Assembly: GCA_023266795.1 (NCBI GenBank)
Contig: JAHFPI010000018.1
Location: 1-16,202, forward strand
Length of the DNA: 16,202 nt
Source: Rhodospirillales bacterium
GTDB lineage: Bacteria > Pseudomonadota > Alphaproteobacteria > Micavibrionales > UBA2020
Reading direction: 5' to 3'
Position 1 is the stretch's first letter. The number at the start of each line of letters is the position of its first letter. Shown piece by piece: positions 5,544-14,030 of this stretch. The notes beneath the pieces were generated by a model. The model was given only the letters and a program-made list of their open reading frames with translations, was not told where the DNA came from and did not search any database. Position numbers and translations under genes: made by a program.

Positions 5544-7069
5544 AACGCGCTCTTTCAAAGGGACTTTTGTTGCTGATTGCAGTCTCGGTGGGCATATCCA
5601 TCTCGCTGGCAGCGCATAGCGACAGGGGTCCTAACAGGACTGTGCAGCTGATCGCGGGCAAGGCGGATACTATTGAATTGGACGGTCCTGTCGCCGATGT
5701 GCTGGTCGCCAATCCTGCCGTGGCCGATGTTGGAACCATGCGCTCCGACCGTCTCTACATCGTGGGCAAGGCGGTGGGGGATACCAACGTCCTCGCTTAT
5801 GATGAAGCTGGTAACGAGCTGGCCAATATCACCGTCCGCGTGCGTCAGGATGACAGGAACCTGCAGAACACGCTGCGGGAGTTTTTTCCCGATGAAAAAA
5901 TCAGCGCCAGAAGCGTCAAGGATAACATTATCCTGAGCGGCACTGTTTCCACACCGGCGGTTTCAAGTCAGGTACGGGATCTCGCGACCCGCTTTATGAC
6001 AGATAAAAACCAGACGCTGGTGGATCTGATGAAGGTCAGGGGCGAGCAGCAGGTCATGCTTAAGGTTAAAGTGATAGAAGCCAAACGCTCTGTACTGAAA
6101 GAACTCGGGGTTGAAACGGGTTTCAGCCGTAAAGGCCTGTCTCTGGATGACAATGATGTCGGCAGAACGTCTTTGGTTCCCTTTGGCGCCGGTACGCTCA
6201 CTCTGGCGAAGAAATTCGGAACGCTGGCGGCAACCCTGCGGGCGCTGGAGGTCAATGGTCTGATCAATACGCTGGCCGAGCCTAACCTGACGGCTATCTC
6301 GGGAGAGACGGCGGGATTCCTTGCCGGCGGGGAATATCCTGTCCCGACGGGCAGGGATACGTTCGGCAACGTTATTATCGAGTTCAAGCAGTTCGGTGTG
6401 TCCCTGAACTTCACGCCGACGGTGCTCAATAAAGACCGCATCGCCCTGCATATGTCGACCGAGGTGTCCGCAAAAGATAGCAGCAATGGCGTAAAACTTG
6501 TGGACGTCCAGATCGACGGCCTCAGTGTTCGCCGCGCTGAAACGACGGTGGAAGTTGGCAGCGGCGGGGCGATTATGATTGCCGGCCTTATCAAATCCGA
6601 TACGCTGCATACGCTGAACGGGTTGCCCGGAGCCCAGGATCTGCCGATTTTGGGCCAGTTGTTCAAATCAAAGTCCTTTCAGCGGAATGAATCGGAGCTG
6701 CTGATCATCGTCACCCCGTATCTGGTGGATTCCTATGCGGAGCCGGAAGCTGTGGCCGAGACGTCAGTACCGGGGCCGATTTCCTTTCCTGCGACCCCTG
6801 ATTTTTACAAGACGTCCGGAGTTCCGGAAAAAGAAGCGGAGCTGCCGTCGCCTGTACCCGTCAGTGTTGCGGCCAATGCTCCGGCCAGCGCGCCAGTCAG
6901 TATACTGGCCAGCGCTCCGGCCGATGTACCTGTAGAACAGACAGCGCGTACGGACAGCACGCTCAGTCCTCTTACCCAGCGGTTCATTGATAATCTGCGA
7001 AAAACTTACGGAGGCCATGTGCCGGAGAAAGTTGGCACAAAGGCCGGTTTCGGATATATTATCGAGTAG
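5540..7069 (+). CDS. cpaC: Outer-membrane secretin CpaC (RcpA)
   Basis: 509 residues, forming the outer-membrane channel through which the Flp pilus passes. The start at 5540 has AGGG five bases upstream. A signal peptide covers about residues 1-25. Residues 32-102 are the pilus-formation N-terminal domain, with VADVLVANPAVADV and RLYIVGKAVGDTNV. A BON-like segment follows (about 105-155). The secretin core spans about 170-400: QVMLKVKVIEAKRSVLKELG, EPNLTAISGETAGFLAGGEYP, and PILGQLFKSKSF before LLIIVTPYLV. After the core comes a Pro/Ala/Ser/Val-rich stretch (about 405-475) with imperfect NAPASAP-like repeats, then a short tail ending GFGYIIE, which matches the usual CpaC ending. The stretch makes the protein somewhat longer than the usual form. 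cpaD follows after 19 bases. Confidence 0.95.
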   Translation: MKRALSKGLLLLIAVSVGISISLAAHSDRGPNRTVQLIAGKADTIELDGPVADVLVANPAVADVGTMRSDRLYIVGKAVGDTNVLAYDEAGNELANITVRVRQDDRNLQNTLREFFPDEKISARSVKDNIILSGTVSTPAVSSQVRDLATRFMTDKNQTLVDLMKVRGEQQVMLKVKVIEAKRSVLKELGVETGFSRKGLSLDDNDVGRTSLVPFGAGTLTLAKKFGTLAATLRALEVNGLINTLAEPNLTAISGETAGFLAGGEYPVPTGRDTFGNVIIEFKQFGVSLNFTPTVLNKDRIALHMSTEVSAKDSSNGVKLVDVQIDGLSVRRAETTVEVGSGGAIMIAGLIKSDTLHTLNGLPGAQDLPILGQLFKSKSFQRNESELLIIVTPYLVDSYAEPEAVAETSVPGPISFPATPDFYKTSGVPEKEAELPSPVPVSVAANAPASAPVSILASAPADVPVEQTARTDSTLSPLTQRFIDNLRKTYGGHVPEKVGTKAGFGYIIE

Positions 7070-7088
7070 TCGGCAGAAGGAAGACATC

Positions 7089-7730
7089 ATGCAAGCATAC
7101 AGGCTGGTTTTTCTCGCGGGTCTTTTGGGCATGGCTCTTTCCCTGTCCGCCTGCGATGTTTCGACACCTTCGCAGATTCAGACGGGCAAGATCCGTGTCA
7201 AAGAGCAGATGGTGACGGAGGCGCTTGACGCCGGCCATATTGATCAAGCGCGTGTCAGCGTTATATCGCGGGATATCCTGCGGAACGGCAAGGGAGAGGT
7301 CAGCCTGACGGTGCCTTACCTGAGCGGCGGAGAATATTCTGCCAGAGAGATAAGCACTTCCTATCAGGAGGCTTTTCAGACGCAGGGCGTAAGGCATGTT
7401 TCGGTGGCGCTGGTCCCCGTCACAGAAAGACAATATGCGGATAAGGCCGTGCTCGCCTATCGGGCCATGACCGCTATTCCCGCCAGTGACTGCACCCGCA
7501 TCCCCGGATATCAGGGGACTGATAATATAGAGGAGCTGGACCGTTACCGGATTGGCTGCGAAACGCAGGCGGCGACAGCCAGAATGGTGGTTGATCCCAC
7601 CGATATGTTGGGCAAGGCGGGAACGCAGGACAGAGACTCGCGCCGCAGCGGTGCTATTATCGAGCCCTATTCATCGGGTGTCCCGAACCAGCCGTTGAAG
7701 GGCATGCAGGCCAGCAAGGTTGGTCAATAG
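7089..7730 (+). CDS. cpaD: Pilus assembly lipoprotein CpaD
   Basis: 213 residues from ATG 7089, preceded by AAGGAAG; a longer in-frame reading from 6987 overlaps cpaC and has no ribosome site. The N-terminus is a lipoprotein signal with lipobox LSAC, so Cys22 should be lipidated and the protein held in the outer membrane, beside the CpaC secretin. Family marks are the paired Cys135 and Cys157, YRIGCETQAATARMVVDP, and the region up to IIEPYSSGVP. CpaD is thought to assist the secretin or the outer-membrane step of pilus assembly. It sits between cpaC and cpaE as in Caulobacter, and its stop is two bases from the cpaE start. Confidence 0.92.
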   Translation: MQAYRLVFLAGLLGMALSLSACDVSTPSQIQTGKIRVKEQMVTEALDAGHIDQARVSVISRDILRNGKGEVSLTVPYLSGGEYSAREISTSYQEAFQTQGVRHVSVALVPVTERQYADKAVLAYRAMTAIPASDCTRIPGYQGTDNIEELDRYRIGCETQAATARMVVDPTDMLGKAGTQDRDSRRSGAIIEPYSSGVPNQPLKGMQASKVGQ

Positions 7731-7732
7731 TA

Positions 7733-8965
7733 ATGGGGCAGGAAGACATCACCTCCATATTGTTACCCGTTTCCCGCGTGGATTTCTATGCGCTGGATGA
7801 CGGCACCGCCGCGCAGGCGCAGAAGCTGTCGGAGGACTGGCGGTTTGCGCGGGTGGGCATCCATGTGGAACGGGCGGGGATTGACGCCGCCATCACCCAC
7901 TACGGCCAGACGGCTTCTCCGGAGCTGATTATTATCGAGACGAACGATATCAGCGACGCCTTTATCCAGCAGCTCGGCACTCTTGGCGGGTTGTGCGCGG
8001 CGGGCACGGATGCGGTCATCATCGGGCCGAAGAATGACGTCCATCTCTACCGCAGCCTAGTCGAGATGGGGATTAAGGATTATCTGGTGCGCCCCGTTTC
8101 CGAGGAGGATATGATCAAAGTGATCGCCCGGACGCTGGTTGAAAAAAGAGGCCTGTCCGGCTGCCGCCTTATTACGGTGATCGGCAGCAAGGGCGGTGTC
8201 GGCACGACGACGATAGCGCAGATTCTGGCTTGGAACGTGGCGGAGACCCTGAAACAGAAAACCATGCTGATGGACGTGGCGGGCAGCGCGGGCAGTATCG
8301 GCATTGCCTACGGCCTTGAGCCCTCCGCGACGCTGACCGAAGCCGTGCGCCTCGGCGGCGCGGGCACGGATGATGATATGAAGCGCATTTACCAGGCGGT
8401 GACGGAGCAGCTTTCCGTTCTCGTTTGCGGCGGCGAGCCGCTGCTGACGGAAAGCGCCGATGCGGACAGCATCGAGACGCTGGTGAACCGGGTGATGCAG
8501 AAATATCCCATAGTCGTCATGGATCTTTCCCGCGCGACGCGGACGGTGCAGAAACGGCTGCTGGCGCGCGCGGTGGAAATCGTCGTGGTGACGACGCCCC
8601 TGCTGTCGGCGCTCAGGAATACGCGGACATTGCTGGGCGAAATCAAAACACTGAAAGCCGGCATGAAAGAGGTCGATCTGGTCCTGAATATGCAGGGTAT
8701 CGCCGCCTCCGAGGAAGTGCCGCTTCAGGACATCAAAAAAGCGCTGGATGCGGAGCCGACGGCGGTTATTCCCTATGCGCCGAAGATTTTTACCGCCAGC
8801 GAAACGACCGGCAAGGCTGTCGGACAGAACAAGGACGCTGATGCTATCCTGAGGACTTTACTGCCCCTCGCGGAAAAAGCCTCGGCAACTGAAAACAAAA
8901 ACGCCGCCCCGGAAGCTAAAAAGGGCGGTTTGATGGATTCGATCAAAAAACTTCTTGGCAAGTAA
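7733..8965 (+). CDS. cpaE: Pilus localisation ATPase CpaE (TadZ), MinD/ParA-like
   Basis: 410 residues. Residues about 8-135 form a receiver-like domain, but the usual phospho-acceptor strand reads ELIIIETND, without the expected Asp, so it is probably not phosphorylated. Residues about 145-385 form the MinD/ParA-like ATPase, with P-loop GSKGGVGTTTIAQ (151-163), Asp181 after MLM, and the later strand IVVMDLSRA. The P-loop keeps the signature Lys153 but has Thr where MinD has its second Lys, as is often seen in CpaE/TadZ. The family is known to set the polar or focal position of the Tad machine in the cytoplasm. The Lys-rich C-terminus (KKGGLMDSIKKLLGK) could be a membrane-targeting amphipathic helix; that is inference. 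The ribosome site is weak, and coupling to cpaD two bases upstream is likely. Confidence 0.92.
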   Translation: MGQEDITSILLPVSRVDFYALDDGTAAQAQKLSEDWRFARVGIHVERAGIDAAITHYGQTASPELIIIETNDISDAFIQQLGTLGGLCAAGTDAVIIGPKNDVHLYRSLVEMGIKDYLVRPVSEEDMIKVIARTLVEKRGLSGCRLITVIGSKGGVGTTTIAQILAWNVAETLKQKTMLMDVAGSAGSIGIAYGLEPSATLTEAVRLGGAGTDDDMKRIYQAVTEQLSVLVCGGEPLLTESADADSIETLVNRVMQKYPIVVMDLSRATRTVQKRLLARAVEIVVVTTPLLSALRNTRTLLGEIKTLKAGMKEVDLVLNMQGIAASEEVPLQDIKKALDAEPTAVIPYAPKIFTASETTGKAVGQNKDADAILRTLLPLAEKASATENKNAAPEAKKGGLMDSIKKLLGK

Positions 8966-8977
8966 CGGGAGCCGGCA

Positions 8978-10414
8978 ATGTTTGGCAAGCGTACGGATAC
9001 ACCACAAGGCGCCACACCGGCGCTAAAACCGGTGGAGTCGCCTAAACCGTCGGCGCCGCAAACGGCAGCCGCCGAGAAACCTGCTGAATCGCATAAGCCC
9101 GCCGAGCCGCCCAAACCGGCGGCCCCCGTTTCCACGCCGGCCAACCCGCGTATGGAGCGGGCGCGCAAAAGGATCTGGACGGATTTGCGGGACGGGATCG
9201 ACCTGAAATCCCTGTCGCGCATGGACGCGGAAGCGGCGCGCGCGGAAATCCTTTCCGCCGTGCAGGAAATCGGCCAGTTCCGTGGCCTGGACGTGACGCC
9301 TGCCGAGCTGGCGCAGATCGCCAAGGAAGCGGCGGATGACATGCTCGGCTTCGGCCCGCTGGAGGAGTTGCTGGCGCAGGAGGGCATCGCCGACATCATG
9401 ATCAACGGCCCCAAAACAATCTATATCGAGACCAAGGGGAAAATCCAGCGCGCCGGCATTGAATTCCGCGACAACCACCATCTGCTCACCATCTGCCAGC
9501 GCGTCGTGGGCGTGATCGGCCGGCGGGTCGATGAATCAAGCCCGATTTGCGACGCGCGCCTGCCGGACGGCTCGCGCGTCAACGTGATTATCCCGCCGCT
9601 GGCCGTCGACGGCTGCACGATGACCATTCGTAAGTTTGCCAAGGAAAAACTGACCCTCGACAAGCTTATCGAGTTCAAGGCCATGACGCCCGCCTGCGCC
9701 GAGATGATCAAAATTATCGGCGCCTGCCGCGCCAATGTCGTCATCTCCGGCGGCACGGGCTCGGGCAAGACGACGATGCTGAACTGCCTGACGCGTTATA
9801 TGAGTGAAGGCGAGCGCGTGATTACCTGCGAGGACGCCTGCGAGCTTCAGTTGCAGCAGCCGCACGTCGTGCGCCTCGAAACCCGCCCGCCGAACCTCGA
9901 AGGCGTCGGCGAGGTCAAGATGCGCGACCTCATCAAAAACTGCCTGCGGATGCGCCCCGACCGGATCATCGTCGGCGAGGTGCGGGGGCCGGAGGCTTTC
10001 GACCTGCTGCAGGCGATGAATACCGGTCACGATGGCTCGATGGGAACCGTACACTCCAACAACCCGCGCGAGGCCCTGACGCGGATAGAGAACATGATCG
10101 CGATGGGCGGATTGAACCTGCCGACCGCTGCGGTGCGCGAACAGATTGCCTCCGCCGTCAACGTCATCATTCAGGTGCAGCGCCTCCGCGACGGGTCGCG
10201 TAAGGTGACGCACATCACGGAAATTACCGGCATGGAAGGCGAAGTCGTCACGATGCAGGATCTTTTCCGCTTTGAATACGAGGGAGAGGATGAATTTGGC
10301 CGCATCATCGGCAAGCAAAAGTCAAGCGGCCTGCGCCCCATCCTTTTTGAACGCGCCCGCCAGTACGGTCTTGAGAAGAAATTGCTGGACGTAATGGCGG
10401 AGGCATATACCTAG
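8978..10414 (+). CDS. cpaF: Pilus assembly/retraction ATPase CpaF (TadA)
   Basis: 478 residues, the hexameric secretion ATPase of the Tad pilus. CGGGAG lies six bases before the ATG. Residues 1-60 are a Pro/Lys/Ala-rich disordered tail with KPxE-type repeats. Residues about 60-240 are the N-terminal domain, including ADIMINGPKTIYIE and VDESSPICDARLPDGSRVN. The motor domain has Walker A SGGTGSGKTT (257-266, Lys264), Asp box ITCEDACEL (282-290), Walker B RIIVGEVRG (329-337, Glu334) and His box HDGSMGTVHSNNP (351-363). All residues needed for ATP hydrolysis appear intact. In Tad systems one ATPase is known to drive both extension and retraction. It is followed after one base by tadB, its membrane platform partner. 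Confidence 0.96.
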   Translation: MFGKRTDTPQGATPALKPVESPKPSAPQTAAAEKPAESHKPAEPPKPAAPVSTPANPRMERARKRIWTDLRDGIDLKSLSRMDAEAARAEILSAVQEIGQFRGLDVTPAELAQIAKEAADDMLGFGPLEELLAQEGIADIMINGPKTIYIETKGKIQRAGIEFRDNHHLLTICQRVVGVIGRRVDESSPICDARLPDGSRVNVIIPPLAVDGCTMTIRKFAKEKLTLDKLIEFKAMTPACAEMIKIIGACRANVVISGGTGSGKTTMLNCLTRYMSEGERVITCEDACELQLQQPHVVRLETRPPNLEGVGEVKMRDLIKNCLRMRPDRIIVGEVRGPEAFDLLQAMNTGHDGSMGTVHSNNPREALTRIENMIAMGGLNLPTAAVREQIASAVNVIIQVQRLRDGSRKVTHITEITGMEGEVVTMQDLFRFEYEGEDEFGRIIGKQKSSGLRPILFERARQYGLEKKLLDVMAEAYT

Positions 10415-10415
10415 A

Positions 10416-11396
10416 ATGCTCTTGCCCGTTGTCATCGGACTTCTCGTCGTTTTTATCGCACTTGGTGCGGTTGCCAGTGTCGTCGTCAGCAACAGGCGCA
10501 AACTGCGGGACAGGTATTTCGCCGTGATCCGTTCCAAGGGCGCCGGCGGCGGGGGCGACGACCGGGATAAAACGCTGGCCAAGCAGCGCGCCGACATCGC
10601 CAAAAAACTGAAAGAGGGCAGCGACGGCAGTCAGGAAAAGAAAAAAGACAAGACATCGCTCCGCGAGCTGATACAACAGGCGGGGTTTGAGACGCCGATA
10701 TCGCGCTTCTGGATGTATTCGGCGGCGTTTGCCTTTATCGTCTGGCTGATGCTGATGCTGCTGACGCACTGGCCGATGATCGCCAAGGTCTTTGTAACTT
10801 TTACGGCTTTTCTGGGGATGCCGAAGTTCTTTCTCAAATGGAAGGCCGGACGCCGCCAGAAAAAATTCCTGAAAGAATTTGCCGATGCGCTGGATGCGAT
10901 GGCGCGCCTGCTGCAGGCGGGGATGCCGATGTCGGAAGCGATTGCCATGACGTCGCGGGAATTCGAGGGGCCGCTGAAAGAGGAAATGCTCCGGATCTAC
11001 GAAAACCAGAAAGTGGGCATCCCTCTGGGCGAGGCGACGCTGATGACGGCGCGGCGCGTGCCGCTGCCTGAAGTGCATATGTTCGCGACGGCGCTGCAGA
11101 TCCAGAGCGAGACGGGCAGCAGCCTCAGCGAAGTGCTGGGCAACCTTTCTGCGGTGATCCGCTCGCGGTTCCGGTTAAAGAGGAAAGTCCAGGCGCTTTC
11201 CTCCGAGGCGAAGTCCTCTGCGGCGATTATCGGCTGCCTGCCGGTTCTGGTGACGCTGGGGCTTTACGCCGTGCGGCCTGAATATATCAGTATTCTTTTT
11301 ACGGTTCCGAAAGGGAAAGTGCTGCTCGGCGGATGCGGGTTTTGGATGTCGCTCGGTATTTTGATGATGCGGCAGATGATTAACTTCAGGATTTGA
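10416..11396 (+). CDS. tadB: Tad pilus inner-membrane platform protein TadB (CpaG)
   Basis: 326 residues. An N-terminal membrane helix (about 3-25) is followed by a charged, Gly-rich cytoplasmic region (about 26-95), two helices (about 99-117 and 122-140), the T2SSF domain (about 150-260) and two C-terminal helices (about 269-286 and 303-319). FADALDAMARLLQAGMPMSEAI and TGSSLSEVLGNLS are typical of TadB. It forms, with TadC, the inner-membrane base on which CpaF acts. The ATG is one base past the cpaF stop; GGAGG (10399-10403) lies 12 bases upstream, so translation is probably coupled. tadC begins four bases after its stop. Confidence 0.93.
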   Translation: MLLPVVIGLLVVFIALGAVASVVVSNRRKLRDRYFAVIRSKGAGGGGDDRDKTLAKQRADIAKKLKEGSDGSQEKKKDKTSLRELIQQAGFETPISRFWMYSAAFAFIVWLMLMLLTHWPMIAKVFVTFTAFLGMPKFFLKWKAGRRQKKFLKEFADALDAMARLLQAGMPMSEAIAMTSREFEGPLKEEMLRIYENQKVGIPLGEATLMTARRVPLPEVHMFATALQIQSETGSSLSEVLGNLSAVIRSRFRLKRKVQALSSEAKSSAAIIGCLPVLVTLGLYAVRPEYISILFTVPKGKVLLGGCGFWMSLGILMMRQMINFRI

Positions 11397-11400
11397 GGAT

Positions 11401-12363
11401 ATGGAGACACTTGCCGGCCTGGATTCCAGTTTTTTCATCGTTCTGCTGAGCGCGTTGGCGGCGGCGGCTTCATTTGTGGCGTTTGCCATGCCGTTGCTGG
11501 CGCGGTCGGAAAAAAAAGAGCGGTATAAGGAAGTCATCGAGAAAAAACGCCGGACGCTGTTCGAGCAGGCGCGGGAGCAGGCCTCCCAGAAAAATTCCGC
11601 CAAGCAGCACGAAAGGACGGCGGCGCAGTCCATAGCGTCGCTTTACAAGCTGCAGTCATTGGCGGGCGCGGCGAGTATCAAGGCGCGCAACCAGATGCTG
11701 CAGGCGGGGATTCGCAACCCGTCGGCGCCGCTGATTTATCTGGGGTCGCGGCTTGTCCTGCCGGTGGTTCTGCTGGGGTTAGGCATGCTGTTTATGGGGC
11801 TTTCGCACCATGAATTTTCCAAGTCCATCAAGCTTTTAATTCTTTTCGGGTCTGTCGTGATCGGCTTTTACCTGCCGCGCATTCTTATCAAGAACATGGC
11901 CGACAAGCGCCAGCAGGAGATATCCCTCTCGTTTCCCGATGCGCTCGACATGATGCTGATCTGCGTGCAGGGCGGGATCGGCATTGAAGCGGCCATTAAC
12001 CGGATTGCCGCGACAATTTCGGAGCATTCCGAAGTGCTGGCGGAAGAGCTGGGCATTTTAAGCGCCGAGCTGGGGATGCTCAATGACCGCAAGGCGGCGT
12101 TTCAGGGGTTCGCTTCCCGCGTCGGCAGCGGTTCGGCCCGTTCGTTCGCGACGGCGATGCTGCAGGCGGAGCAGTACGGAACCTCCGTATCAAAGGCTAT
12201 CCGCGTTCTGTCCGATGAATCACGCGAGGCGCGCATGGCGACGGCCGAACAAAAGGCGGCATCCCTGCCGCCCAAGCTGACCGTACCGATGATTTTATTT
12301 TTTCTGCCCCCGCTGTTCGTGATTATCCTGGGGCCGGCGTTCCTCGGAATGCCGTCACATTGA
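11401..12363 (+). CDS. tadC: Tad pilus inner-membrane platform protein TadC (CpaH)
   Basis: 320 residues. There is an N-terminal helix (about 11-33), a charged linker (35-75), two helices (about 110-133 and 143-162), the T2SSF domain (about 175-285; FPDALDMMLICVQGGIGIEAAI and AEQYGTSVSKAIRVL) and a C-terminal helix (about 293-313). The sequence after the domain, AAKLPPKL-like (here AASLPPKLTVPMILFFLPP), is characteristic of TadC. It is the partner of TadB. GAGGAT directly precedes the ATG, unusually close, so reinitiation after tadB is likely. Its last nine bases overlap the 3' end of the convergent tadD-like gene. Confidence 0.93.
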   Translation: METLAGLDSSFFIVLLSALAAAASFVAFAMPLLARSEKKERYKEVIEKKRRTLFEQAREQASQKNSAKQHERTAAQSIASLYKLQSLAGAASIKARNQMLQAGIRNPSAPLIYLGSRLVLPVVLLGLGMLFMGLSHHEFSKSIKLLILFGSVVIGFYLPRILIKNMADKRQQEISLSFPDALDMMLICVQGGIGIEAAINRIAATISEHSEVLAEELGILSAELGMLNDRKAAFQGFASRVGSGSARSFATAMLQAEQYGTSVSKAIRVLSDESREARMATAEQKAASLPPKLTVPMILFFLPPLFVIILGPAFLGMPSH

Positions 12364-13146
12364 TTTTTTCTTCTTTTTAATGGCCGGTTTAGCGGAGTGC
12401 GTGGCCGCCTTGCTGGCTATAAACGATTTTCTGAGATCGCTGACGATCTGTATGTTATTGGCGATTTCCGGCTTGTTCGGCGCTTTGAGGAGAGCCTGAC
12501 GGAGCGTCGCGAGCGATTCATCAAACAGCCCCTCGCTGGCAAGGCAAAGTCCCAGATTGTTCATCACCGCCGTTGAATCGCCCTTCCAGCCGTCCAGCGC
12601 CTGACGGAAGTTCTGTTCGGCTTCCTTGTGCTGGCCCTTCGCGTCAAGCACGACGCCAAGCAGATTAAAAGCATCGGCATGGAACGCAGCGGCGTTTTTA
12701 TCTTCCAGCACGTGATTCAGCAGCGTTTCCGCCACTTCAAAGTTTCCGGTCTCGATGTTGGCTGCGGCATATTCATTTGACACGATAGGGTCGATATCGT
12801 CACGGAGATTGCCTCTCCGTGACTGTGTGAAGGGGGTAAGCACGTCGAGAGCCTCCTGCGCCTTGCCGGTTTTACGCAGGAGCTGGGCATAATTGAGCGC
12901 TACATCTTGTGTGGATCTGTTTTGCTCGTAAAGCTTTTTATAGAAAGCCAGTGCCTCATCCGTTTTTCCTTCGGCAATGGCGTTGGCGGCGGCGGTGGAG
13001 AGCCTTGCCTCCGCTGCGTCATGCATGCCCGTCAGACTGTCGATGGCTTTGCCGGCCAGCGGCGTACTTGTTGTTTTGCAGCCGACGACAATCAGGAGAG
13101 CTGCGAGAGAAACGGCTGTCAGGGAGTGGCGCATATTTGATTTCAT
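12355..13146 (-). CDS. tadD: TadD-like TPR lipoprotein of the pilus system
   Basis: 263 residues from ATG 13146. This start is chosen because it overlaps the upstream gene's stop as ATGA and begins a lipoprotein signal; the longer in-frame reading upstream lies in the Ala/Pro-rich end of that gene and is a shadow. The lipobox is VVGC with Cys23, so the protein should be attached to a membrane, probably the outer one. Residues about 50-245 are tetratricopeptide repeats (EALAFYKKLYEQNR, AQEALDVLTPF, FNLLGVVLDAKGQHKEAEQN, MNNLGLCLASEGLFDESLA). The end is Lys-rich (KKKKKSM). TadD proteins are TPR lipoproteins needed for Flp pilus assembly, perhaps as secretin pilotins. The neighbourhood supports this name; TPR similarity alone would not. 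Confidence 0.82.
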   Translation of the reverse strand: MKSNMRHSLTAVSLAALLIVVGCKTTSTPLAGKAIDSLTGMHDAAEARLSTAAANAIAEGKTDEALAFYKKLYEQNRSTQDVALNYAQLLRKTGKAQEALDVLTPFTQSRRGNLRDDIDPIVSNEYAAANIETGNFEVAETLLNHVLEDKNAAAFHADAFNLLGVVLDAKGQHKEAEQNFRQALDGWKGDSTAVMNNLGLCLASEGLFDESLATLRQALLKAPNKPEIANNIQIVSDLRKSFIASKAATHSAKPAIKKKKKSM

Positions 13147-13814
13147 TGGGATTGACCGGGTGTTGCGGGTTGCTCGTTGCTGGTGCCGACGGGATTGGCG
13201 GCTGGTGCAGGCGTTGGTACGGGTGCTGGCGCTGGCGCTGCTGCAGGCGCGAGACCTGCGGAGCCCATGGTTGCGGCGGCTTTGGCTGCTGACGCTCCGA
13301 CGGGCGGCGGCGGAACGCTGTTGGCGCCGCCGGGAGCGACGGGCGTGACCTCGTAACAGCCATCCGGGCAATAATAATATGCCGCAGGCACGCAGGAAGG
13401 ATCAGTGCCGTTGCATACGCGTCGTATCCGTACATATTGGGGCTGCACGTTGGTTACGATGATGTCTTTGCGCAATATCACTTCCCCATTGTTGTCCAGA
13501 ACGGAGAAGGAGGTTGTTCCCGGCTGGCGGGGCATGACAATCAGCAGCCGTGGCGAATCCAGCATGACTGACGCATGTTCCGGATTGTTCACGATGACGC
13601 TTGCCGCATCCCGGCCCAGACGGATGATTTCATCTTTGTTGGAGGTGAGGCGCAGGGCATCGTCTTTTTTAACGGGTCTGACGATGGCGCCCGAAGTCCT
13701 GACGGAAGCGCCCAGAATGTGCGCCAGAATATCATCGTCGGTCTCGGCCACAGCCGAAGCGGAAAAGGCGAAAAGCGCCAATCCGATAAAAACTATAGAC
13801 CAGTTTTTCAGCAT
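13143..13814 (-). CDS. Secreted protein with CpaC-type pilus N-terminal domain, four clustered Cys and Ala/Pro tail
   Basis: 223 residues from ATG 13814, with GAGGGG eight bases upstream; a GTG at 13823 is possible but sits directly on the ribosome site. A signal peptide ends near SAVA (residue 23). Residues about 45-125 match the N-terminal domain that begins CpaC secretins (T2SS/T3SS pilus N domain): DEIIRLGRDAASVIVNNPEHASV and GTTSFSVLDNNGEVI, compared with the same region of the cpaC product here. No secretin core follows. Instead there are four Cys (134, 141, 149, 153), probably two disulfides, around a YYYCPDGCYEV segment, and then a Pro/Ala-rich tail from about residue 158 to the end. 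It is coupled by an ATGA overlap to the TadD-like gene. It is probably periplasmic, perhaps a secretin-ring partner; that role is inferred. Confidence 0.78.
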   Translation of the reverse strand: MLKNWSIVFIGLALFAFSASAVAETDDDILAHILGASVRTSGAIVRPVKKDDALRLTSNKDEIIRLGRDAASVIVNNPEHASVMLDSPRLLIVMPRQPGTTSFSVLDNNGEVILRKDIIVTNVQPQYVRIRRVCNGTDPSCVPAAYYYCPDGCYEVTPVAPGGANSVPPPPVGASAAKAAATMGSAGLAPAAAPAPAPVPTPAPAANPVGTSNEQPATPGQSQ

Positions 13815-14030
13815 CACGCTCACCCCTCAACTTCCCACCTCCATGATGCTATAAAAATGACGCGGAAGTCAAAGCATGTTAGGTCTTTGGAATCTTTGAT
13901 TTTTTATAATCGTAACCAGCAACCGGCAAAGCGGTTAATGTTTTCCGGATTAATATTGCATAATACATGAAGAAATGTTAGGCTGAGGCCTGTTTTTATC
14001 CAAATTCTTACAATCTGGGAGCCTCCGCGC

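Noticed and set aside
6987..7730. 247-codon version of cpaD starting at 6987
   Set aside because: The first 34 codons overlap the end of cpaC and precede the lipoprotein signal. The ATG at 7089 has the ribosome site.
9536..10318. Long 260-codon open frame antisense to cpaF, and similar ones at 8773-9414, 10305-11078, 5963-6666 and 1836-2360
   Set aside because: They lie wholly or mostly within strongly recognisable genes on the other strand, read as Arg/His/Pro-rich or Ser-rich low-quality protein, and have no supporting ribosome site or domain. They are codon-bias shadows.
12355..13371. 338-codon version of the TadD-like gene starting at 13371
   Set aside because: The extra 75 residues are Arg/Ser/Gln-rich and overlap the real upstream gene in another frame. 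The lipoprotein signal starts at the ATG at 13146.
13846..13871. TTGACT on the minus strand as the -35 of a promoter for the pilus-N-domain gene
   Set aside because: The only plausible -10 (TAGCAT) is 15 bases away and poor.
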